DNA of 64,000 bases from Spirochaetaceae bacterium UBA5556 (lineage in GTDB: Bacteria; Spirochaetota; Spirochaetia; Treponematales; Rectinemataceae): the NCBI GenBank assembly GCA_002425765.1, contig DIMW01000015.1, positions 186,001-250,000 of the forward strand. The letters run 5' to 3'. Under the pieces are notes generated by a model. That model worked only from the letters and a program-made list of their open reading frames with translations. It ran no database searches and was not told where the DNA came from. Within the stretch, counting starts at the first letter, position 1, and each line of letters starts with the position of its first letter. Below are positions 49,515 through 58,524 of the stretch, in pieces. A program made the translations under genes and the position numbers.

Positions 49515-52057
49515 GCCCAGCTCTCGATTCGAAAGAATAACTCCTCATTCGGAAATTCTTTCTGCAATACATCCGAGAAAGCTTGGAGATCGACTCTTTT
49601 GCCGACATGGAGACGGAGCACAATATTGCTTAAATGTGTATGATATTTTATAAAAAGCACGGATTTTTTAGATAGCGAATTTTCAGAAATGTGGAATTCA
49701 TGGCCATTGTCAGTCGTATTCAGTATAAACCGCAGGCCTTGGGCGTCGAGCCATGACTGCATGACCCGACCAAGGCGATTGTCGTTCTTGTTTCTCAGTG
49801 TACACAATAACATACAACTATCAGCTACGGGGGGCGTCTTTACCAGCTCGACGCGTGTCAAAAACGTCGATGGGGACGTAGCCGCCGCTGTAGCCGGAAT
49901 GCCTCTCTGGTTTGAAAGCGGGGCCTCCTTCGGCGACTTGAGAGCATTGGAAGCATATACGGCGATTTTTTCCAGCGTCGCGGCGTCCGGCCCATACAGG
50001 GCGAAGTATTTTTCTCCGACGAGCCCGAAATGAGAGGCCGATGCGGCGGGAAAGGCGGTGGACCACTGATCGTCCGGCAACATTCTTCTGCAATTGAAGA
50101 GCGCGCGCTCTGATGCGGGGACAAGGCCCGAGAGGGCACGGATGAGCCACGCGCACTCGTATGATTCTGTCGAAAAGGCGAGAGCGTCGTCTTCCCTGAC
50201 TTTGACGATGACATGAGAAAAATGGGCTTTTGATTCTTTTTGGGCGGTAATGAGGGCAAGCGCCCGCCGAGCCTCCATTTCCCTGGTAACGGATAGGGCA
50301 GCGGTGGTGGCGATCGTCTGTCCCGAGAAGCCGGGCATCTGTGGTTGGGTCGCGTCCGGTTGTATCTCTCTGCGCAGATGTTTTTTAGACCGTTCATAGT
50401 GTTCCCGAAGAAGATTCCAGTGAGCCTCGCTCTCCACAAAGGAAAAACATGGGCGATAATCGCCCAGTTTTTCTTCAAGCAACATGGAAAACTTTGAGGT
50501 CTTGGCAAGAAATGCATCGAGACTATGCATGGCTCTGCGGGAGACGTGCAGATCGTAGACGAAATCATGTTCCGGACAAACCGAGAGCCAGTCGTGCGCC
50601 AGTGGGCCTGCAATCGAAAGAAGCTGATCGAGCCAATAGTCCTCGAATGATGAGGCGAGCCTGAATTCAATGCTGTTTTCGGCGCAAAGGGCCTCGACTC
50701 GGGAAGCGATGCGCTCAATGACCGTTCTGTCGTGTGCGAGAGGGGCGAACTGCAAGGGCGTAAAAGGGAGCCTCACAAGATAGCCGGCCGATACGATGAT
50801 TCTTGTCGGAACGCGCGTCTCATCCCTGAATCGGGCCATCTCGCCGCAGAAAGCGTCCAGTTCGGCCAAATCCGCCTCATTTTCGAAGCCGGAGATGATG
50901 AAGAAGAGCTTCAATTCCCGAGCCCCTCGCCTCAATATCGATGAAACCGAGCCCCAGATTTGAGCGCCCGATATTCCTTTATGGTAATACTGTCGCAGAC
51001 GATCGGAGATTCCCTCGATGCCAAGCGTAAACGAGCGTTTGCCCGCCGCAAATTCGGCGGCGAGGAGTTGAGGACTTCTTGCCAAAATATCGAGGCGCTG
51101 GCTCATGAGGGATACGTTGAAGAAATAGCGCCCCATCGCCGGTATGAGCGCGAGTATTTGGTGGTGCATATTGAAATTGTAACTGAAGAGCTCGACATCG
51201 GACGCGCCCGTGGCCCGCTTGAGGGCAAGGCCTGCCTCCGAAAGTTCCTGCAGGGGCTTTTCGCGGAAAGGGCGCCTGTCCCAGCCCTCGAGACAGAAGG
51301 CGCAGTGGCCGGAGCAGCCGGCGGTGATGGCGAGTTTTACGTGACCGGCATTCTCGCCGTTGAGAATGAGCGGAGAGACCAGCGCATGAGGGCGCTGCCG
51401 AGGGAGCGCCCTCACCGTCACGAACCGGGAGTCGCAGGGCCAGAATCCTTCTACCTCCGACGCAATGCGGGCAAGGATCGCCGCTTTCGAGGCCCCCCGC
51501 AGAAGGCCATCCGAAGCGATTCGGACGATATCCCGCGCCCGTCCCTCGCCCTCGCCGAAAAAAAAGGCGTCGACGAGGCTTTCGCGCACTCTGTCTTTCT
51601 CCATTTTGAGGACTGAGCCCGCGGTCACGGCGCTCGACCCGCCAAGGAAGAGAAAAGGAGTGGTAGAAGCGCGCAGCCTTTCTCCGCGGGATGCGGGAAT
51701 GCCGGACTGCGAGAGCAGCCACGGAAGATTTATGAGCTCGAGCGTAAAGGCGCAAGAGATCAGAATAATGTCGAACTCCGCCGGACTTTTTCCGGACGCC
51801 CGGCCATAAAACCATGGTACGCCTTTGGCCGTCAAGGCCTTTCGGTCCTGCACGAGAGGCAGAAACGCGAAATCTATGAAAGCGTCCGCCATGGCGCGGC
51901 GGGACTCGTCGAACAGGACGAGGTGGGAATATGAGACCTCGATGTCGCGGTACGGGGAAAGACGCACGATGAGGATTCTGCACCGGGCATCCTCGAAGCG
52001 AGGATTCGCCATGTCGGCGGCGACGGCTTCCGTGACGATTCGGCCTTCTCGCATCAT
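49511..52057 (-). CDS. Large radical SAM protein with cobalamin-binding-like N-terminus
   Basis: This 848-residue protein has a region at ~25-200 that resembles a B12-binding Rossmann domain (FDIILISCAFTLELINLPWLL, TPFLFLGGSSAVTAGSVL). A radical SAM core follows with the cluster motif CSGHCAFC (C248, C252, C255). The remaining ~450 residues are not clearly assignable; KREIQPDATQPQMPGF-type linkers separate further domains. It resembles uncharacterised radical SAM families of TIGR03960 type. It overlaps the DEAD-box helicase gene by four bases, so it may act on RNA, but that is inference from context. Confidence 0.8.
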   Translation of the reverse strand: MMREGRIVTEAVAADMANPRFEDARCRILIVRLSPYRDIEVSYSHLVLFDESRRAMADAFIDFAFLPLVQDRKALTAKGVPWFYGRASGKSPAEFDIILISCAFTLELINLPWLLSQSGIPASRGERLRASTTPFLFLGGSSAVTAGSVLKMEKDRVRESLVDAFFFGEGEGRARDIVRIASDGLLRGASKAAILARIASEVEGFWPCDSRFVTVRALPRQRPHALVSPLILNGENAGHVKLAITAGCSGHCAFCLEGWDRRPFREKPLQELSEAGLALKRATGASDVELFSYNFNMHHQILALIPAMGRYFFNVSLMSQRLDILARSPQLLAAEFAAGKRSFTLGIEGISDRLRQYYHKGISGAQIWGSVSSILRRGARELKLFFIISGFENEADLAELDAFCGEMARFRDETRVPTRIIVSAGYLVRLPFTPLQFAPLAHDRTVIERIASRVEALCAENSIEFRLASSFEDYWLDQLLSIAGPLAHDWLSVCPEHDFVYDLHVSRRAMHSLDAFLAKTSKFSMLLEEKLGDYRPCFSFVESEAHWNLLREHYERSKKHLRREIQPDATQPQMPGFSGQTIATTAALSVTREMEARRALALITAQKESKAHFSHVIVKVREDDALAFSTESYECAWLIRALSGLVPASERALFNCRRMLPDDQWSTAFPAASASHFGLVGEKYFALYGPDAATLEKIAVYASNALKSPKEAPLSNQRGIPATAAATSPSTFLTRVELVKTPPVADSCMLLCTLRNKNDNRLGRVMQSWLDAQGLRFILNTTDNGHEFHISENSLSKKSVLFIKYHTHLSNIVLRLHVGKRVDLQAFSDVLQKEFPNEELFFRIESWA

Positions 52058-53283
52058 GAGCGCGACCCGTGGTTCCTCGCACTATCGGCTTTTTCGACCT
52101 CGTCGAAGAACGTTCCGACGGTGGGTTCGATGACGTGGCCGGAATCGAGTCGTTTTGTGCGGAACACAAAGCCATATCGAACGGCTGTTTTGGAGGCCCG
52201 CTCCAGTTCGAGGCGATCCGCGATGACGACGCTGATACCATTCTTACCCGCCCTGCCTGTGCGGCCCGCCCTGTGAACATACGCGTTGCTCTCTTCCGGC
52301 AGGTCCAGGCTTATGACGTGGGTGATGTCGGGGATGTCGAGGCCCCTGGCCGCCAGATCGGTCGTTACGAGGAAGGGAACGGAGCCTTGCCGGAAGTGTT
52401 CGATTGCGGAATACCGCGACTGTTTTTCCATTCTCGACACAATGCTCGCGCATCGCAGACCCGAGGCAAGAAGGCGCTCCGTGATGCGCTGGACACGGTA
52501 TGTCTCGGAGGCGAAGATAAGGCAGCGCCGAGGGCGCACCGCATGGATTGTTTTTTTCAGCATGTCGATCTTTTTTCTGTGCTCGGCGTAGAAAATCCAG
52601 TGTTCAATGGCATTGGAGAGGACGCCCTCGCTGCCGAGCTCAAGAATGGAAGGATCGGGTATCCACGGTTCCGCCTTATGAAGAATTTTTACTGGGATGG
52701 TCGCGGAAGCCATGATGTGGGTGCAAGCCTGGGGAGCCTTGGACAAGAGAAATTCGACGGGCTCGAAATATTCTTTTGAGAAAAGCCGGTCCGCCTCGTC
52801 GAGCACGAAGAATTCCAGGTGTGAGAGGTCGATGAATCGCAGGTTCGCAAGGTCCGCGAGGCGGCCGGGCGTGCCCGCGATGATATCCGGATGCGCTTTC
52901 AACGCCTCTTTTTGATGAGAGAAATGCGAGCCGCCCAGGAGGGCGAGCCCTTTTACATCGATCGAGGCCGCCTGAGCCAGAAGCGAGGCCTGGCGCGCGA
53001 CCTGCACGGCCAGCTCCTGGGTGGGGCACACGATGAGAGCCTTCGGCCAATGTGCGCCGGGCGAACTGGACGGGTTTGATTTTGAGCCTAGAATCACCTG
53101 GAAGATCGGGAGTAGATAGGCCAAGGTTTTGCCGGTACCTGTCTCCGATTCCATGGCCAGGTCTTTCTTTTGCAAAAGAATAGGGATAGCCTGTTTTTGC
53201 ACTTCGGTGGGCCTGCTCAAATGGAGGCCCTGGAGAGCGCGGTCAAGCCGCTCGTCGATGCCCAGAGACAGAAAATCGCTCAT
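52054..53283 (-). CDS. DEAD-box ATP-dependent RNA helicase
   Basis: This 409-residue helicase has the Q motif (RPTEVQKQAIP), motif I ESETGTGKTLAYLLP, PTQELAVQ, GTPGRLAD, DEAD (VLDEADRLFS), SAT, and motifs V and VI (TTDLAARGLDIPDI, HRAGRTGRAGKNG). It remodels RNA, with roles in ribosome assembly or decay in this family. Its C-terminal tail is short and charged. The start overlaps nothing, and the coding region ends in an ATGA overlap with the radical SAM gene, suggesting co-expression. Confidence 0.93.
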   Translation of the reverse strand: MSDFLSLGIDERLDRALQGLHLSRPTEVQKQAIPILLQKKDLAMESETGTGKTLAYLLPIFQVILGSKSNPSSSPGAHWPKALIVCPTQELAVQVARQASLLAQAASIDVKGLALLGGSHFSHQKEALKAHPDIIAGTPGRLADLANLRFIDLSHLEFFVLDEADRLFSKEYFEPVEFLLSKAPQACTHIMASATIPVKILHKAEPWIPDPSILELGSEGVLSNAIEHWIFYAEHRKKIDMLKKTIHAVRPRRCLIFASETYRVQRITERLLASGLRCASIVSRMEKQSRYSAIEHFRQGSVPFLVTTDLAARGLDIPDITHVISLDLPEESNAYVHRAGRTGRAGKNGISVVIADRLELERASKTAVRYGFVFRTKRLDSGHVIEPTVGTFFDEVEKADSARNHGSRS

Positions 53284-53333
53284 GCCATCACGCTATACGA
53301 AAGGCATGCCTTTTGCAATAACTGCGGTACAGG

Positions 53334-53362
53334 ATGACATTCGCGCCTGTTTCCGGTATAGT
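53334..53362 (+). promoter_or_regulatory. rnz promoter giving a leaderless or near-leaderless mRNA
   Basis: ATGACA (53334-53339), 17 bases, TATAGT (53357-53362). The expected start of transcription (53368-53372) falls at the ATG at 53372, and there is no ribosome binding site. Confidence 0.5.
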
Positions 53363-53371
53363 CTGTGCGAA

Positions 53372-54301
53372 ATGAATCTAGAAGCGTTTGTCCTTGGCTC
53401 CGGCGGCATGATGCCCCTGCCGTATCGGCAACTCACGAGCATGCTCGTGCGCCGCGAGGGAGAGCTGTTTCTCTTCGACGCGGGCGAGGGGACCCAGGTT
53501 TCGATACGCAGACTCAACCTGCGCTGGAAGAAGATCACCGCGATTTTCATCTCGCACATGCACGCCGACCATGTCACGGGCCTGCCCGGCATTCTCATGC
53601 TCTCGAGCCAGGTCGACAGGGAAGAGCCTCTCTATATTTTTGGTCCTCCTAAACTGGCGGATTATGTTGAGCAGAACCGGCGTCTCCTCGATATGTACAT
53701 CAACTACGAGATTATCGTGAAGGAAATATCGGAACGCACCGTAGTCTGGAATGGAGAGGGTTATTCGATCCGCGCCTTTCCGCTCAAACACACCAAGATG
53801 TGCTTTGGCTATGCGCTGGAAGAAGCTCCGAGGCCGGGCGTATTTTATCCAGAGAAAGCCCTTTCATTGGGTGTGCCGCGTGGGCCGCTCTGGTCTGAAC
53901 TTCAGTCGGGGGGAGTGGTGGCGCTTTCCGACGGCAGTGAGGTGCATCCGTCGGAGGTAATGGGCGAGCCCCGGAGTGGACGCAAATTCAGTTTTGTCAC
54001 CGACAGCCTCTACTTTCCGGAAATCTCACAGGAAGTTGCAGGCTCCGATCTCCTCATCTGTGAGGGGATGTTCGAGCATGGGCTTATTGAGAGCGCCATA
54101 GACAAGCGTCACATGACAGCCCGTCAGGCCGCCCAGATCGCGCGGGATGCGGGCAATGTCAAGCAGCTTGGCCTCATTCATTACAGCCCCCGCTATGCGG
54201 ACCGTGAGCTCAAGGTGCTCCTCGATGAGGCGCGAGAGATATTTCCCAACACAGTCCTCACCAAGGACAGAATGCGCTTCCCCCTCGAATTTGTCGATTG
54301 A
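53372..54301 (+). CDS. rnz: Ribonuclease Z
   Basis: This 309-residue metallo-beta-lactamase-fold endonuclease trims tRNA 3' ends. It has FLFDAGEGTQVSIRR, the zinc motif FISHMHADHVTGLPG, FPLKHTKMCFGYALEE, the SFVTDSLYF aspartate, and the terminal IHYSPRY. The ATG at 53372 is at the right place for the family start; the longer frame runs into the helicase gene. It is divergent from the helicase. Confidence 0.94.
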   Translation: MNLEAFVLGSGGMMPLPYRQLTSMLVRREGELFLFDAGEGTQVSIRRLNLRWKKITAIFISHMHADHVTGLPGILMLSSQVDREEPLYIFGPPKLADYVEQNRRLLDMYINYEIIVKEISERTVVWNGEGYSIRAFPLKHTKMCFGYALEEAPRPGVFYPEKALSLGVPRGPLWSELQSGGVVALSDGSEVHPSEVMGEPRSGRKFSFVTDSLYFPEISQEVAGSDLLICEGMFEHGLIESAIDKRHMTARQAAQIARDAGNVKQLGLIHYSPRYADRELKVLLDEAREIFPNTVLTKDRMRFPLEFVD

Positions 54302-54375
54302 CGGGGAAGAGTAGGGCGGGCACGCAGCTGTGCTGCCCGATCAAAGCGAGATAACAGCGTCCGGCGCCCCCTCAT

Positions 54376-55854
54376 TCACGCTGTCTGGTTGGCGGGCTTA
54401 AACGCGAGGATTCTCGACCCGCTCTCGTGGGCCTTTTTAAGCGCCGCGAGCGCTTCTTTATAGAGCCGTTCCGGAGAAATCATCCGGTCGTAGAGCGCGC
54501 TGATTCCAAAGTAAAATGGCGGCTCCTCAGATAAGTCTTTATACAGGCTTGCCGTTGTGGTGAGTACATCATCGAGATCGACGGCGAGCTTGAGGCCGGA
54601 ACCGGCGTCCGTACCCGGCAGTACCGCGGCATAGCATCCCTTCGCAAGCTCGAATACGAGCGATTCCGATGCGAAATAATCACGAATGGTTACGCCAAGC
54701 GCCAGGGCGCTCGGATCTGACTCACCCGAGAACACGCACTGGATGAGAAGTAAAGATGTCTCTTGGCTTCGCTGCAGTTCCGCTTCGAGGGTTCGTTTCA
54801 GCATGTCCAGCGACAGGCTTGAGGGGAATATTTCCGGGGCTGGGGCCTCCTCGATTTTTTCGGGAGGAGCGACAAATTCCGCCTGTTCTAAATCGTATTC
54901 CGGCTCGGGGGTAGAGGGTTTTTCTGAAATGGCCTTTTCTTGCGGTGGCTCTTTCCTTTCAGAAAGAATTTCCGCCTCGGCGGGCATCTCTGGCCGCCTT
55001 GGCGTTTCAGGCTCGGTCATGGACTTTGACTCCTGAATTTCGGAAGAGGAGGCGGTTTCAGGCGACTCACGTTCGGGAGGGATATCTTCTTCCTGCAGGA
55101 TCTCCTCCATCTCTTGATCAAGTTCCATGGTCTCCATACTGGTCTCCCCGGAAGAAACCTCCTCGGCATTTTCCTCATTTTCTTCGAGGTTTTCTTCCAT
55201 CTTTTCTTCGAGATTCCCAGGAATTTCCTCTTGCGCGCCCTCTCTGGCCACCTCTTCGGGCTGTGTTTCCTTTTTCTCTCCGGCCCGTAATTCAACGCTG
55301 TCTGCCGGGGCGCCCTCTGTTGTAAGTGCCTCCGTAGTCTTTCCCTTGAGCACGAACTGCAGAACGATGAGGAGAATGATCCACACCGCAAGGACGATAA
55401 TCGGCACCAACAGAATATTTGCGATATCTCTCTGTGAGAGAATGGAATAGAGCGCCATCAGCTTCATTCCGTCGGGGAGTGGCGTCATGTAAATAACCGT
55501 GGACATGCCGGGGGCGTGGAATACGCTTCCTGGACTCGTCGCAGGCGAAGCAAAGTAAGGTGAATCGTCCGGCATCTTCCAGAGCACGAGCCCATTTCTA
55601 TCCAGAACCTGGACCGCGAGCAGATGGGCGCTCGCGCCGTAGAGAGATTTGAGCCTGTCTCTGACAAATTGATCGCCCAGCTCCTGTTCGCTTGTTATGG
55701 GGGACACGGCATTTCGCAGAATGGCGTATTCGGCGGATGCGCTTTGCTCGCCCGATAGACGGAATTCGCCCGCCTTCAGCGCAACAAACCCTACCAAAGC
55801 GACAATGAGCACGATCGTCCCAATAAGCAAAATTATACGCAATATTCGTTTCAT
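54376..55854 (-). CDS. Membrane protein with acidic linker and degenerate GGDEF domain
   Basis: This 492-residue protein has two membrane helices (~4-28 and ~147-170) flanking a ~115-residue extracytoplasmic sensor region. A long Glu/Pro-rich linker (~175-345) follows. The last ~145 residues fold like a GGDEF domain, but the active-site turn that should read GG(D/E)EF is AKGCY (about 404-408). It therefore cannot make cyclic di-GMP by the known mechanism. It may be a sensor or scaffold. It converges with rnz and is divergent from the MEMO1-family gene. Confidence 0.7.
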   Translation of the reverse strand: MKRILRIILLIGTIVLIVALVGFVALKAGEFRLSGEQSASAEYAILRNAVSPITSEQELGDQFVRDRLKSLYGASAHLLAVQVLDRNGLVLWKMPDDSPYFASPATSPGSVFHAPGMSTVIYMTPLPDGMKLMALYSILSQRDIANILLVPIIVLAVWIILLIVLQFVLKGKTTEALTTEGAPADSVELRAGEKKETQPEEVAREGAQEEIPGNLEEKMEENLEENEENAEEVSSGETSMETMELDQEMEEILQEEDIPPERESPETASSSEIQESKSMTEPETPRRPEMPAEAEILSERKEPPQEKAISEKPSTPEPEYDLEQAEFVAPPEKIEEAPAPEIFPSSLSLDMLKRTLEAELQRSQETSLLLIQCVFSGESDPSALALGVTIRDYFASESLVFELAKGCYAAVLPGTDAGSGLKLAVDLDDVLTTTASLYKDLSEEPPFYFGISALYDRMISPERLYKEALAALKKAHESGSRILAFKPANQTA

Positions 55855-55970
55855 CTTTCCGTCCCCGCAGTATATACTATTATTATCGGCAAAAGCCCGC
55901 TGAATCGGAGTGTATTCTTCATCTGCGAAAGCGCTGGAAATGCGGGATTACCGGCAGGAGGATACAGGCC

Positions 55971-56822
55971 ATGTCTATAAACCCTAAAAAAAGGGAGAGG
56001 TATTTGCCCTCTGGGTGGTATCCGGACGATGCGACAGAAATTCGCTCTTTAGTATCGGGATGGACAACGCTTCAGAACAACCTGTCTGCGTGTGCAATAA
56101 TGGCTCCCCACGCGGGGTGGTATTTTTCCGGAGACCTGGCCGCGAAAGCGGTCTGGGCGTTGAGAGACTGCGATACGGTGGCGATTCTTGGCGGGCATTT
56201 GGGGAGAGGTGATCCGATTCTCTTCGCGGAAGAAGAGAATTTCGACTGTACGGTAAGGGCGGCCGTGAATGATACGCAGCTTCTGAATATCCTCAAGTCA
56301 GAGCTGAAAGATGCAGGGATTCAGGAAGTTGCCCCTGATCGGGACATCGACAACTCCGTGGAGATAATGCTGCCTCTTGCGGCGCTCAGGTTCCCTGATG
56401 CCGAGCTTCTGTGGCTCCGCGTGCCGCCGGACTTTAAGGCGCGGGAGCTCGGTTCCGCGCTGGCGCGGGCGGCCTCGACATGCGGGAAAAGGCTCGCAGT
56501 CATCGCTTCGACCGATTTGACACACTATGGGCCGAATTATGGTTTTATGCCTCATGGAGTGGGGGATTCCGCGGTGGAGTGGGTGCGCGATGAAAATGAT
56601 CGGGGATTCATCAACGCAGTCCTTAGTATGGATACAGACAAGGTGCTCGGCCACGCGAGAGATCGTTTTTCCGCCTGTTCCTCCGGAGCCGTGGCCGCCG
56701 CGATTGCCTTCTCATTCAGCGACGGGGCGAAGCGTGGCATTCTGATTGGCCACAAATTGAGCTACGACCTGCACCCGGACCGTTCCTTTGTGGGATACGC
56801 GGCGATAGCTTTTGTACCTTAA
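55971..56822 (+). CDS. AmmeMemoRadiSam system protein B (MEMO1 family)
   Basis: This 283-residue protein matches the MEMO family, related to extradiol dioxygenases, with APHAGWYFSG near residue 45, DNSVEIMLPL, STDLTHYG and the C-terminal HKLSYDL. The histidines and the CSSGA cysteine are conserved. In prokaryotes it often sits with AMMECR1 and a radical SAM gene, neither of which is seen next to it here. Its function is not established. AGGAGG lies nine bases before the ATG. It converges with murD with a four-base gap. Confidence 0.88.
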   Translation: MSINPKKRERYLPSGWYPDDATEIRSLVSGWTTLQNNLSACAIMAPHAGWYFSGDLAAKAVWALRDCDTVAILGGHLGRGDPILFAEEENFDCTVRAAVNDTQLLNILKSELKDAGIQEVAPDRDIDNSVEIMLPLAALRFPDAELLWLRVPPDFKARELGSALARAASTCGKRLAVIASTDLTHYGPNYGFMPHGVGDSAVEWVRDENDRGFINAVLSMDTDKVLGHARDRFSACSSGAVAAAIAFSFSDGAKRGILIGHKLSYDLHPDRSFVGYAAIAFVP

Positions 56823-56826
56823 AAGT

Positions 56827-58302
56827 CTAATCGGCTTTTGAAGTCGCAAGCCTCGCGACCTCCTGTTTGAAGGATTCTCCCCGTTCGAACTCGTGTAGGA
56901 ACATTCCGAAACTCGCGCATCCAGGAGACAGGAGGACTACATCACCTTCTTCTGCCGCTCTGTCCGCCGCATCCACCGCGTCGCGCATCGAGCTGAAGGG
57001 CCCCTCGTAGGCAATGTGATGCACGTCTAAAAGAGGAGCAATACGATCCGTCCCGCTGCCAGCCAGCAGAATGACAGCTTTCAGCGCTTTTACTCTCTGG
57101 ATGAATGCGGAAAAATCGCTCATCTTGTCGCTGCCGCCCGCGATGAGCACGGTGGGGCAGAAAAAACTATCGATGGCGGCGATGGCCGCGTCCGGGATGG
57201 TCGCGGTACTGTCGTTGTACCATTTCACGCCCCGAACGCAGGCGACCAGTTCGAGGCGGTGGGGCACGCCGGGGAAAGTGCCGATGGCGGAGGCGATATC
57301 CGGAGAGGGCACGCCGAAGGCACGGAGCGCGACAGCCGCCGCGAGCAGATTCTTTTTCTGATGCAGCCCCGGAACGAGGACTTCGTGAGGCACCAGGAGC
57401 TCTGTAGGCCCGTTCTGACTGAATTTCCCAAAGCCTGAGAGGGATTCCGCGCCGGAAGTGGGGACAGACTTGGGGGCGACCATGGCCCGACCGCCGTCAT
57501 CGTGCGCAAGCCAGCCGCCACGGAACTCGCCTCTCCCCAGTTCTGCAAGAGGCCTTTCGCTGTACCACAGCACCTGCGCGCGGGTTTCCTTGGCGAAAGA
57601 GCTTCCCCAGTCCTGATCCGCGGAGCATATAGTGTAGCAGTGTTCATCCTGACCCTCGTAGACGACGCGTTTGTCGGCGACATAGGCCTCCATGGAGCCA
57701 TAATAGTTGAGATGGTCAGGAAAGATGGCGGTGATGACCGCGACCATGGGCTTTAGGATACCCATGGTGCGCAGATCGCCGAGCTGCCAGCTCGAAAGTT
57801 CGAGGACCACGGGAACATCGGGCCCCGTCTCATCGAGAAAATCGAGGGGGGACACGGTGATGTTTCCCCCGAGCAGGGACTTCCAGCGGTGTTTCGAGAG
57901 CACGTGCCATATCGCCGACGCGACGGTCGATTTTCCCTTTGATCCTGTGACCGCGATCAGCGGCGATTTTGAAAAGCGCAAAAATATCGAAATGTCGGTC
58001 TCTATATGCCCGGCGAGTTTCAGGAAAGGTGAATCGCGGCGCACCGCGGGATTTTTTATGACAATATCCGCGCCGGCAAAATCTTCTTCGTAGTGTGCGC
58101 CCAGTACGTAGCGGACAGGAAAAGCCCCGAGCTGACACATCGCCGGCTCCAGCGTCTCGGGCCCCCGTAGATCGGTAACCGTCACTTCGGCTCCGGCTTT
58201 TGCAAAAAAACGCGCGCTCGCGATGCCGCCACCATGGAGCCCGAGCCCCATCACCGTGACCCGCTTGCCTCGAAATTCATCAATGGTATCGACAATGCTC
58301 AT
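56827..58302 (-). CDS. murD: UDP-MurNAc-L-alanine--D-glutamate ligase
   Basis: This 491-residue Mur ligase adds D-Glu to UDP-MurNAc-L-Ala. It has VMGLGLHGGGIASARFFAKAGAEVTVTDLR, KNPAVRRDSPF, the P-loop AVTGSKGKSTVASAIWHVL, ELSSWQLGDL, FPDHLNYYGSMEAYVADK, YNDSTATIPDA and GGSDKM. It is somewhat longer than E. coli MurD (438). It stands alone, unlike most murD genes, which lie in a division cluster. Confidence 0.95.
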   Translation of the reverse strand: MSIVDTIDEFRGKRVTVMGLGLHGGGIASARFFAKAGAEVTVTDLRGPETLEPAMCQLGAFPVRYVLGAHYEEDFAGADIVIKNPAVRRDSPFLKLAGHIETDISIFLRFSKSPLIAVTGSKGKSTVASAIWHVLSKHRWKSLLGGNITVSPLDFLDETGPDVPVVLELSSWQLGDLRTMGILKPMVAVITAIFPDHLNYYGSMEAYVADKRVVYEGQDEHCYTICSADQDWGSSFAKETRAQVLWYSERPLAELGRGEFRGGWLAHDDGGRAMVAPKSVPTSGAESLSGFGKFSQNGPTELLVPHEVLVPGLHQKKNLLAAAVALRAFGVPSPDIASAIGTFPGVPHRLELVACVRGVKWYNDSTATIPDAAIAAIDSFFCPTVLIAGGSDKMSDFSAFIQRVKALKAVILLAGSGTDRIAPLLDVHHIAYEGPFSSMRDAVDAADRAAEEGDVVLLSPGCASFGMFLHEFERGESFKQEVARLATSKAD

Positions 58303-58411
58303 CTATGTTGATAGTCCAACAGATGTGGCATATTTGTCCAGTGGTGGGTGCAGAGATTTGAAACACGAGGGTGAAAACACGAGATTGAAGGAGGCCTTAT
58401 ATCTTCCCGTC

Positions 58412-58458
58412 TGTACAGCGTTTTTATGTACATACCTCACATAATAGTGCAAATTATG
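58412..58458. repeat. Inverted repeats between murD and the oxidoreductase operon
   Basis: Two TGTACA palindromes lie 15 bases apart (58412-58417 and 58427-58432), followed by CATAAT-AGTGCAA-ATTATG (58440-58458). The rest of this 222-base gap has no gene. The repeats could be an operator for either divergent unit. Confidence 0.35.
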
Positions 58459-58485
58459 ACAAGACTTATCAAATCATGAGATTTA

Positions 58486-58514
58486 TTGACAAATTCCTCA
58501 TTCGACCTTAGGCT
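58486..58514 (+). promoter_or_regulatory. Promoter of the oxidoreductase operon
   Basis: TTGACA (58486-58491), 17 bases, TAGGCT (58509-58514). The ATG at 58525 lies only ~11 bases beyond the -10, so the leader is very short, with AAGG against the ATG. Confidence 0.45.
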
Positions 58515-58524
58515 TGAATAAGGT

